DNA of 5,176 nt from Oscillospiraceae bacterium (lineage in GTDB: Bacteria; Bacillota; Clostridia; Oscillospirales; Ruminococcaceae): NCBI GenBank assembly GCA_018055565.1, contig JAGPHI010000100.1, positions 1 through 5,176 on the forward strand, written 5' to 3'. The notes beneath the pieces were generated by a model. The model did no database searches. It was not told the origin of the DNA and saw only the letters and a list, made by a program, of their open reading frames with translations. Numbering within the stretch: position 1 is the first letter of the stretch; each line of letters opens with the position of its first letter. Position numbers and translations under genes: made by a program. Below, piece by piece: positions 1-4,872 of the stretch.

Positions 1-38
1 CGCGGGCAAACGCTGCAATCGGGTTTTGCACGGCGCGT

Positions 39-776
39 TTACCGCAGCGCAGTGTTGCGATATTCGTTGGCGCTTTTGTTTTCCAGCTTTTTAAAAATGC
101 GCGAAAAATGCGTTACATCGGCAAAGCCCACCGCTTCGCTGATTTCCCATATTTTCAAGGCAGGGTTTTTTAAAAGCTCTTTTGCGTGTGCGATACGCAC
201 GCCGTTTAATAAATCTGAAAAGCTTTGATTGGTGTTTTTGGCAATCAGTTTCGAAAGATGCCACTGGCTTACATATACCTTGTCGGCCACGTCCGTTAGC
301 GTAAGCTTTTCGGCATAATGCTCCTCGATATAGGCAATGGCATTTTTGATAATAAAATTTTGTGCACAATCGGTGGCCTCGGCCGTGGGCTGCGCCTGTG
401 CGCCGCCCAAACACTGCACCATGTAAGCCAGCGCATCCTCCAGCTCGCTAAATCTGCTGGGCTTTAACACATAGCGCATTACGCCAAGCCCAATGGCGCG
501 CTGTGCATAATCAAAATCCGGATAACCGCTTAGGATGGTAACCATCATTTTCGGAAATTCGCTGCGCACAGCGGCTATCAACGCAAGGCCGTCGGCGCCG
601 GGCATGCAAATATCGGTAAATAAAATATCCGGCTTTTTTTCGCGAATGATATCTTGCGCGGCAAGGCCGTCGGCAGCCGTTGCCACCACCTCGCAATCAT
701 ATTTTGCCCAGGGCATCGTGCGCACAAGGCCGTTGACTATGATATCTTCATCGTCCACAATCATTACCCGATACAT
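39..776 (-). CDS. Response regulator, receiver + AraC-type HTH (two-component system)
   Basis: This 245-residue protein is a two-component transcription factor that should be phosphorylated by a sensor kinase and then bind DNA. Residues 1-120 form a receiver domain: acidic pocket D8/D9, phosphoacceptor D55 in the context FTDICMPG, S83 at the conserved Ser/Thr position and K105 followed by P106. Residues about 140-245 form an AraC/XylS domain with two helix-turn-helix units; the second is recognisable from ISEAVGFADVTHFSRIFKK. The protein is short compared with YesN-type regulators of about 500 residues because no middle domain is present. I chose the start at 776 because AAGGGG (785-790) lies 8 nt upstream and residue 2 begins the first receiver strand. 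A longer reading to 854 would run through the promoter. The gene diverges from the ABC importer cluster, so it probably controls that cluster (inference). No kinase gene lies in the window; one could follow beyond the left edge. Confidence 0.93.
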   Translation of the reverse strand: MYRVMIVDDEDIIVNGLVRTMPWAKYDCEVVATAADGLAAQDIIREKKPDILFTDICMPGADGLALIAAVRSEFPKMMVTILSGYPDFDYAQRAIGLGVMRYVLKPSRFSELEDALAYMVQCLGGAQAQPTAEATDCAQNFIIKNAIAYIEEHYAEKLTLTDVADKVYVSQWHLSKLIAKNTNQSFSDLLNGVRIAHAKELLKNPALKIWEISEAVGFADVTHFSRIFKKLENKSANEYRNTALR

Positions 777-812
777 TCGTACATCCCCTTTCTTTGGCGT
801 GCTTATATTGCC

Positions 813-841
813 AGTATAGCATTGTTTTTTCATTACATCAA
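813..841 (-). promoter_or_regulatory. Sigma-A-type promoter of the response regulator gene
   Basis: On the minus strand, -35 TTGATG (836-841) and -10 TATACT (813-818) are separated by exactly 17 bp. The -10 is preceded by TGC, giving an extended -10. The expected transcript start near 806 leaves a leader of about 30 nt before the ATG at 776, with the ribosome binding site inside it. The match was made by eye against the sigma-70/sigma-A consensus. Confidence 0.75.
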
Positions 842-870
842 TGCCGAAAAGCACCTTTATATGGAAATTT

Positions 871-879
871 TGGTAAAAT
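871..879 (+). promoter_or_regulatory. Candidate extended -10 promoter element for the ABC importer cluster
   Basis: TGG followed by TAAAAT (874-879) fits an extended -10 element pointing toward the ATPase gene at 955. No convincing -35 lies 16-18 bp upstream, which would suit a promoter that needs an activator such as the divergent AraC-type regulator (inference). An alternative pairing in the same AT-rich stretch is TTGGTA (870-875) with TATTAG (892-897), 16 bp apart. Confidence 0.35.
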
Positions 880-940
880 TTTTTCTTTGTGTATTAGCAA
901 AATTGCCATGTGCCGCATGTAATAGAGAAGAAGTGTGAAA

Positions 941-947
941 AGGGAGG
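941..947 (+). promoter_or_regulatory. Ribosome binding site fixing the ATPase start
   Basis: AGGGAGG sits 7 nt before the ATG at 955. It selects this start over an in-frame ATG at 910, which would place the Shine-Dalgarno sequence inside the coding region and add 15 residues with no homology-like character. Confidence 0.85.
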
Positions 948-954
948 CGGCGGC

Positions 955-1713
955 ATGGAGGTTTTGCGCGTGGAGGGCGTATCAGAAAAATACCAGGCGG
1001 AAAACGGTGAGGTAACGGCGCTGGAAAACATCAGCTTCACCGTGAACAAAGGCGAGCTGGTATCGATTGTGGGGCCGTCCGGCTGCGGCAAAAGCACGCT
1101 GCTATCGGTTTTGGCAGGGCTTTTGCGCCCATCGTCGGGGCTGGTGCTCATCAAGGGCGAGCCTGTGACAGGCGTGTCGCCACATATCGGCTATATGCTG
1201 CAAAAGGATAATCTGCTCGAATGGCGCACCATTTTTGCAAATATTTTGTTTGGGCTTGAAATCCGCCACGCAAAAACCGACGAAAACGTGGCGCGTGCCG
1301 TGGGGCTTTTGAAAACCTACGGATTGTATGAATTTCGATACAAATATCCCGCGCAGCTTTCAGGCGGCATGCGCCAGCGCGCGGCGCTGATTCGCACCTT
1401 AGCGGTAAACCCCGATATTTTGCTTTTAGACGAGGCTTTCTCGGCGCTGGATTATCAAACGCGCCTTACCGTAACGGATGATGTGTACCGTATTTTAAAG
1501 CAAGAGCAGGTAACCACCCTGATGGTAACGCACGATATCCCCGAAAGCATCAGCATGGGCGACCGCATTTTGGTGCTTTCAAAACGGCCTGCGCATGTGC
1601 AAGAAAGTATGCAAATTGATTTTGGCGCGACACGCACGCCCCTATCCTGCCGCGCAAACCCGCTATTTAGCCAATACTTTGACCATATTTGGAAAGAAAT
1701 GAGCGATGCATAA
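955..1713 (+). CDS. ABC transporter ATP-binding protein (NitT/TauT/SsuB-like)
   Basis: This 252-residue cytoplasmic ATPase would power an importer. All motifs are intact: Walker A GPSGCGKST (40-48), Q-loop glutamine Q83 in MLQKDNLLEW, signature LSGGMRQ (135-141), Walker B ILLLD with catalytic E160, D-loop SALD (163-166) and switch H193 in VTHD. The Q-loop followed by LLEW and the SGGMRQR signature are typical of the family serving nitrate, taurine, aliphatic sulfonate and thiamine-precursor importers (SsuB/TauB/ThiZ). The length fits that family. It is the first gene of an ATPase-permease-binding protein cluster; its stop lies 64 nt before the permease start. An ATG at 1706 overlaps the end of this gene. 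The transported substrate cannot be told from the ATPase. Confidence 0.95.
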   Translation: MEVLRVEGVSEKYQAENGEVTALENISFTVNKGELVSIVGPSGCGKSTLLSVLAGLLRPSSGLVLIKGEPVTGVSPHIGYMLQKDNLLEWRTIFANILFGLEIRHAKTDENVARAVGLLKTYGLYEFRYKYPAQLSGGMRQRAALIRTLAVNPDILLLDEAFSALDYQTRLTVTDDVYRILKQEQVTTLMVTHDIPESISMGDRILVLSKRPAHVQESMQIDFGATRTPLSCRANPLFSQYFDHIWKEMSDA

Positions 1714-1760
1714 AGCTTTTCGCCTTTGGCGTGCACAGTTTGCAGTTTCCCAAACATGCA

Positions 1761-1770
1761 AGGAAAGGAA
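1761..1770 (+). promoter_or_regulatory. Ribosome binding site fixing the permease start
   Basis: The purine run AGGAAAGGAA ends 7 nt before the ATG at 1778. It favours that start over the in-frame ATG at 1706, which overlaps the ATPase stop and has only a weak GGAAAG upstream. Confidence 0.7.
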
Positions 1771-1777
1771 CGCGATT

Positions 1778-2587
1778 ATGAACAGCCAAGATTTATCCCC
1801 CGAGCGCTCGGCATATCTTGCGGGCAAAAAACAGCGCACGCGCGCCGTGCATCTTTGTCAAATTAGCGTATTGGTGCTGTTTTTTGGCCTTTGGGAGCTA
1901 ACGGCACGCATGGGCCTGATTGACAGCTTTATTTTAAGCCAGCCCACGCGCATTATCAAAACGCTGGCAAACATGGCGGGCAACCACCTTTTAATGCATT
2001 TGGGCATTACGGTATATGAAACGCTGGCGGGCTTTGTGTTGGGCGCGCTTTTGGGCACCATTATTGCCGTTATTTTATGGTGGAGCAATTTTATTTCGCG
2101 CGTATCGGAGCCGTATTTGGTGGTGCTGAACAGCCTGCCAAAAATTGCGCTGGGGCCGGTGATTATCATTATTGTGGGCGCTGGCACCGAAGCGATTATT
2201 TTTATGGCGCTTGCCATTTCGCTGATTGTTACGGTGATGGAGATGCTTTCGGGCTTTCGCAGCACGGATCGCGACTATCTGTTAATGGCGCGCACCTTTG
2301 GCGCAAGCAAAGCGCAAATCTTTTTCAAAATTGTGCTGCCCGCCAATATTAACACGCTGTTTAACAGCTTAAAAATCAATATCGGCCTTTCCCTTGTGGG
2401 TGTGATTGCGGGCGAATTTTTGGTTAGCAGTGCGGGGCTTGGCTATTTAATTGTATATGGCGGGCAAGTGTTTCAGCTGGACCTTGTGATGGCAAGTGTG
2501 CTGATTTTGGCGGTTTTGGCGGCGCTGATGTATGAATCGGTTGTGCTTTTGCAGCGCTTTGTAATCGCGCGTTTTTTTGGCAAATAG
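1778..2587 (+). CDS. ABC transporter permease (SsuC/TauC/ThiX-like)
   Basis: This 269-residue integral membrane protein forms the channel of the importer with the preceding ATPase. A basic, soluble N-terminus (1-22) is followed by hydrophobic segments at about 24-43, 77-101, 112-133, 138-156, 203-216 and 236-258, which suits the six-helix permeases of this family. The binding-protein-dependent transport signature is visible: the cytoplasmic coupling (EAA-type) loop runs about 170-188, MARTFGASKAQIFFKIVLP, with the invariant-type glycine G175. Another family hallmark is NSLPKIALGP (118-127), and AGEFLVSSAGLGYLI (211-225) follows the EAA loop. A start at 1706 would add 24 residues and overlap the ATPase stop, allowing translational coupling, but its ribosome binding site is weaker. 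The substrate is not determinable. Confidence 0.93.
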   Translation: MNSQDLSPERSAYLAGKKQRTRAVHLCQISVLVLFFGLWELTARMGLIDSFILSQPTRIIKTLANMAGNHLLMHLGITVYETLAGFVLGALLGTIIAVILWWSNFISRVSEPYLVVLNSLPKIALGPVIIIIVGAGTEAIIFMALAISLIVTVMEMLSGFRSTDRDYLLMARTFGASKAQIFFKIVLPANINTLFNSLKINIGLSLVGVIAGEFLVSSAGLGYLIVYGGQVFQLDLVMASVLILAVLAALMYESVVLLQRFVIARFFGK

Positions 2588-2592
2588 GGACG

Positions 2593-2721
2593 GTGCAATC
2601 GCGAAGGCACTTTGCACACCTTGCTTTTACGGCCTTTTGCAAGGGCTTGTAAAAGCAAAGCGGCAAGCGGTTTTGCAAGCTGCTCTGCATTGGCGGCGCG
2701 GGTGTACGCAGCACGCCAATG
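2593..2721 (+). other. Hairpin cluster in the permease/binding-protein gap
   Basis: The 172-bp gap between the permease stop and the next ATG holds no open gene but several inverted repeats. GTGCAA (2593-2598) pairs with TTGCAC (2612-2617). TTGCTTTTAC (2621-2630) pairs perfectly over 10 bp with GTAAAAGCAA (2649-2658), with an inner CCTT/AAGG (2633-2636 and 2641-2644). CATTGGCG (2688-2695) pairs over 8 bp with CGCCAATG (2714-2721), with an inner GCG/CGC. None is followed by a clean T-run, so a strong terminator is unlikely. Such structures between a permease and a solute-binding protein often act in mRNA processing or stability so that the binding protein is made in excess (inference). I see no match to a known riboswitch. 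Confidence 0.5.
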
Positions 2722-2759
2722 AAACCCTTTTGTATATTAAAGAATGAGGTGGGTAGGTT

Positions 2760-3767
2760 ATGAACAATGAAAAACGGTTCAAAGGCAAGGCACAACGCCT
2801 TGTGGCAGCGATGCTTGCAGTGGGGCTTGCGGCGGCGTGCTTTGCAGGCTGCGGCGCAAAAAAGCAAGCCGACACAGTGCGCGTGTGCGAGGTGACACAC
2901 TCGATTTTCTACGCGCCACAGTATGTGGCCATTGCAAAGGGCTTTTTTGCCGAGGAGAATATCAATATTGAGCTGTCGAACGGGCAAGGCGCCGACAAGG
3001 TGATGAGCGCCGTGCTTTCCGACAATATGGATATTGGCTTTGCAGGCCCCGAGGCAAGCATTTATGTGTATAACGAAGGCAAAGAGGACTATACGCAAAT
3101 TTTTGCCCAAATGACCAAATGCGACGGCAGCTTTTTGGTATCGCGCGAGAAAGACCCCGCGTTTGATTGGAAAAAGCTTGCTGGCAAACACATTTTGCCG
3201 GGGCGCAAAGGCGGCGTGCCTTACATGGCGCTGGAATACGCCATGCGCAAAAACGGGCTTGACCCCGCCAAAGACCTTACAATGGACAATTCCATTCAGT
3301 TCGCCTTGATGGCGGGCGCGTTTACGGGCGGCACAGGCGATTATGTAACCTTGTTTGAGCCGACGGCCTCTACCTTAGAAAAAGAGGGCAAGGGCTACAT
3401 CGTAGCAAGCGTGGGCGAAGAAGCGGGCGAAATGCCCTACACCGCCTATTTTGCCAAGAAAAGCTATATCGAGAAGAACAAAGATTTAATCAAGCGTTTT
3501 GTGAAAGCCGTTGCCAAAGGCCAAAAATGGGTGAAAGAGCACAGCGCCGAGGAGATTGCCGCCGCCGTGAAAGAGCAATTCCCCGACACCGACCCCGCCA
3601 TTTTAACCAGCGCGATTGCGCGCTATAAAGCCATTGGCGCTTACAGCGAAACCCCTGTGATGACCAAAGAAAGCTTTGACCTTTTACAAACGGTGATGAC
3701 CGATGCGGGCGAATTAAAAGCCACTGCCCCGTTTGAAAAGATTGTTGATAATTCCTTTGCCAAATAG
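2760..3767 (+). CDS. ABC transporter substrate-binding lipoprotein (NMT1/SsuA/TauA-like)
   Basis: This 335-residue protein is the extracytoplasmic receptor of the importer. Residues 1-31 form a lipoprotein signal: basic KRFKGKAQR, a hydrophobic stretch 14-29, then lipobox FAGC with the lipidated cysteine probably C31; C27 is a less typical alternative. The mature part has the NMT1/THI5-like fold pattern: HSIFYAPQYVAIAKGFFAEE (47-66), then GQGADKVMSAVLSDNMDIGF (75-94), GPEASIYVYNEG (96-107), GRKGGVP (148-154) and GGTGDYVTLFEP (190-201). These belong to the COG0715-type receptors for nitrate, taurine, sulfonates or pyrimidine precursors of thiamine. The combination here resembles clostridial proteins whose ligand I cannot name. 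The start has GAGGTG (2746-2751) 8 nt upstream. It follows the permease after a structured gap and ends 7 nt before a strong terminator, so it is the last gene of the cluster. Confidence 0.94.
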   Translation: MNNEKRFKGKAQRLVAAMLAVGLAAACFAGCGAKKQADTVRVCEVTHSIFYAPQYVAIAKGFFAEENINIELSNGQGADKVMSAVLSDNMDIGFAGPEASIYVYNEGKEDYTQIFAQMTKCDGSFLVSREKDPAFDWKKLAGKHILPGRKGGVPYMALEYAMRKNGLDPAKDLTMDNSIQFALMAGAFTGGTGDYVTLFEPTASTLEKEGKGYIVASVGEEAGEMPYTAYFAKKSYIEKNKDLIKRFVKAVAKGQKWVKEHSAEEIAAAVKEQFPDTDPAILTSAIARYKAIGAYSETPVMTKESFDLLQTVMTDAGELKATAPFEKIVDNSFAK

Positions 3768-3774
3768 CAGCTCC

Positions 3775-3827
3775 ACACAAAAAGCCGCGCCCCTATGCCA
3801 ATGTGCATGGGGGCGCGGCTTTTGTGT
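3775..3827. terminator. Bidirectional rho-independent terminator
   Basis: A very long hairpin: AAAAGCCGCGCCCC (3780-3793) pairs with 3810-3823, a T-G wobble follows, then ATGC/GCAT closes on a 6-nt loop (3799-3804). After a one-base bulge at 3779, ACAC (3775-3778) pairs with GTGT (3824-3827). The outer A-run and T-run give a U-rich 3' side on both strands. It lies between the binding-protein gene (stop at 3767) and the convergent folT (stop at 3886), so it can terminate both. Confidence 0.92.
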
Positions 3828-3885
3828 ATTGTAAAGGGGCTTTATCGCACATCGCTTATAAAGGGGTTTACCATTGAAGCGCGCA

Positions 3886-4422
3886 TCAACGGCTTTTCAG
3901 TAAAGGGGCGCGTTTTTCCACGCTTTTCAGCGTAAAATATAAAAGGCCAATGTCGATAGGCAGCTTGATGGCGTTTTTTAAAAGGCGCACGCCCAAAAGC
4001 GCAAAAAAGCTTTTGCCGTAAAGCATATATAACCAAAGCGGCGTCATGCACAGATTAATCAGGCACACCGCCGTAACGCAGGCGGCTATGGTTCGCGGCA
4101 GGGTGACGCGCCGCTGATAGAAAAACGCGCCGTATAAAAAGCCCAGCACCAGCTCGTTAAGCGTAAAGCCCGGAAAAAACGCGCCGTTTGGGCGCAAAAA
4201 ATAGCCGATTAAATCCGCCGCCACGCCCGCAAGCCCCGCCAGCCACGGCCCGTATAAATACCCGCACACGCCCGCCGATAAAAACGCAAAGCCAATTTCC
4301 AGCATGGTGCCAAGCGGAATCACCAGCTGATTGAGCACCAAATTAACCGCCGTAAGCATGGCCGCGCCCGCAAGGCTGCGCACGCGCCGCATTTCACGCG
4401 CCGCATTTTTTAAAAATTGCAT
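3886..4422 (-). CDS. folT: ECF transporter S component, folate-specific (FolT)
   Basis: This 178-residue membrane protein is the substrate-specificity subunit of an energy-coupling-factor importer, here for folates. It has about six hydrophobic segments after a basic N-terminus (RREMRRVRS-like, within residues 9-16). The AxxxA motif used by S components to contact EcfT is seen at A21-A25. Family-typical stretches are PNGAFFPGFTLNELVLG (78-94), LWLYMLYGKSFFALL (129-143) and RLLKNAIKLPID (146-157). The length fits FolT proteins. The start at 4422 has the strong site AGGAGGG (4430-4436) 7 nt upstream. No ecfA or ecfT genes are adjacent, as expected for a group II system sharing a module encoded elsewhere. 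The assignment to folate is supported independently by the THF riboswitch in its leader. Confidence 0.93.
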   Translation of the reverse strand: MQFLKNAAREMRRVRSLAGAAMLTAVNLVLNQLVIPLGTMLEIGFAFLSAGVCGYLYGPWLAGLAGVAADLIGYFLRPNGAFFPGFTLNELVLGFLYGAFFYQRRVTLPRTIAACVTAVCLINLCMTPLWLYMLYGKSFFALLGVRLLKNAIKLPIDIGLLYFTLKSVEKRAPLLKSR

Positions 4423-4429
4423 AAAAAAA

Positions 4430-4505
4430 CCCTCCTATTGTACTGTGTGTAGCTACATAAGGAGAGCATGCACCGCTAAAAAGCGGCGGCGCGCCGATAT
4501 GTAGC
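4430..4505 (-). promoter_or_regulatory. Expression platform of the folT riboswitch (SD-sequestering switch)
   Basis: Two competing helices are visible on the minus strand. Helix A: GCTACATA (4498-4505), whose first three bases also belong to aptamer stem P1, pairs perfectly over 8 bp with TATGTAGC (4452-4459). Helix B: CTCTCCT (4460-4466) pairs over 7 bp, with one T-G wobble, with the Shine-Dalgarno AGGAGGG (4430-4436). The anti-SD lies inside the loop of A while its partner lies outside, so A and B exclude each other barring a pseudoknot. P1 formation on THF binding should break A, allow B and block translation; without ligand, A frees the ribosome binding site. A small hairpin CCGCT/AGCGG (4473-4486) lies within loop A and lacks a following T-run, arguing against transcription termination. 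Confidence 0.7.
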
Positions 4506-4637
4506 AGCGGGATGCGAGGCCTGCACCGCAAGATTGCACTTTTCGTCTGTTTTGCAACTCCCCGTCAAAACAGCACTGCGGGCAACGCACAAGCACTTTG
4601 CTTGCGCATCGCCCAACGCGCGGGCCTCTACTCTGCT
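4503..4637 (-). promoter_or_regulatory. THF riboswitch aptamer (class I, folT motif)
   Basis: The folT leader matches the tetrahydrofolate riboswitch in order and sequence. P1 is AGCAG (4633-4637) with CTGCT (4503-4507). The conserved AGTA follows (4629-4632). P2 is GAGGCC (4623-4628) with GGCCTC (4516-4521). Next comes a CGCGTT junction (4615-4620). P3 is CTGTTTTG (4566-4573) with CAAAACAG (4547-4554), with a G-rich loop (4555-4565). Then come ACGAA (4542-4546), a small P4, GCGGTG (4524-4529) and the conserved GCATCC (4510-4515) before P1 closes. GGGA in the P3 loop can pair with TCCC of that last strand, the position of the known pseudoknot. It is about 135 nt, against about 89 nt for the Eubacterium siraeum example as I remember it; the surplus is mainly an extra hairpin at 4580-4614. 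Confidence 0.92.
4580..4614 (-). repeat. Extra 15-bp hairpin inserted in the riboswitch P2-P3 junction
   Basis: Positions 4600-4614 pair with 4580-4594 over 15 consecutive base pairs, three of them G-T wobbles, closing on a 5-nt loop (4595-4599). It sits directly after the conserved GCGTT of the junction and before P3, where compact THF aptamers run on directly. It accounts for most of the excess length of this aptamer. Confidence 0.8.
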
Positions 4638-4649
4638 TTTGTTCTTCTT

Positions 4650-4678
4650 ATCATAAACCGAATGCTAAAAATTTTCAA
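4650..4678 (-). promoter_or_regulatory. Sigma-A-type promoter of folT
   Basis: On the minus strand, -35 TTGAAA (4673-4678) and -10 TATGAT (4650-4655) are separated by exactly 17 bp. The predicted transcript start near 4643 falls just before the first base of riboswitch stem P1 (4637), which independently supports both calls. The leader to the folT ATG would be about 220 nt. Confidence 0.82.
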
Positions 4679-4700
4679 GTGCTCAAATACAAAATAAGGA

Positions 4701-4728
4701 TGATTTTTTTACTGCTTCGTGGTACACT
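4701..4728 (+). promoter_or_regulatory. Candidate promoter for the oligoendopeptidase gene
   Basis: TACACT (4723-4728) preceded by TGG gives an extended -10. Upstream only a weak TGATTT (4701-4706) is available as -35, at 16 bp. The expected start near 4735 would leave a leader of about 140 nt before the ATG at 4873. It would be back to back with the folT promoter, about 22 bp apart. Confidence 0.45.
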
Positions 4729-4745
4729 AAAGAAAAGCGCGAGGC

Positions 4746-4766
4746 CGTTTTACTTGATATAAAACG
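4746..4766 (+). repeat. 7-bp inverted repeat in the oligoendopeptidase leader
   Basis: CGTTTTA (4746-4752) and TAAAACG (4760-4766) are perfect complements around a 7-nt loop. It lies downstream of the candidate promoter, where it could be an operator or a leader hairpin; the sequence does not decide. The rest of the leader to 4872 shows only short GC-rich palindromes such as GCAC/GTGC at 4793-4803. Confidence 0.4.
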
Positions 4767-4872
4767 CGCACAAAATTTTCCGCACGTCATCGGCACGCCG
4801 TGCAGCTGCGCTGCTTTATGCGCCATTTTGCACCAAAGGCCGATGCATCACACAATGATAGGAGAAGAGGAA

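Noticed and set aside
1..38. Weak hairpin (TGCAA/TTGCA) after the response regulator stop, a possible terminator.
   Set aside because: Only 5 bp with no proper T-run on the minus strand, and the region is cut by the window edge.
777..854. N-terminal extension of the response regulator by 26 residues.
   Set aside because: It would translate through the -10/-35 promoter and past the AAGGGG site; receiver domains begin right at the chosen methionine.
777..954. Direct repeats ATTGCCA at 807-813 and 902-908 (95 bp, about nine helical turns apart) as paired regulator sites.
   Set aside because: One repeated 7-mer is about what chance gives in 178 bp, and the second copy lies downstream of the candidate importer promoter. 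CATGT at 907-911 and 916-920 is equally short. Not enough to call operators.
855..954. Possible TPP or other cofactor riboswitch upstream of the importer, which would name it a thiamine-precursor system.
   Set aside because: The leader is short and AT-rich, and I find none of the conserved TPP-riboswitch strings there or in the 2588-2759 gap, so I did not use thiXYZ names.
2424..3191. Open frame of 255 codons on the minus strand across the permease end and binding-protein gene.
   Set aside because: It is antisense to two well-supported genes, rich in Cys, His and Ala from reading the complementary frame, has no ribosome binding site and resembles no family I know.
4512..4697. Small open frame of 61 codons on the plus strand upstream of the peptidase.
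   Set aside because: It lies over the folT riboswitch and promoter on the opposite strand, whose conserved structure explains the sequence; no ribosome binding site.
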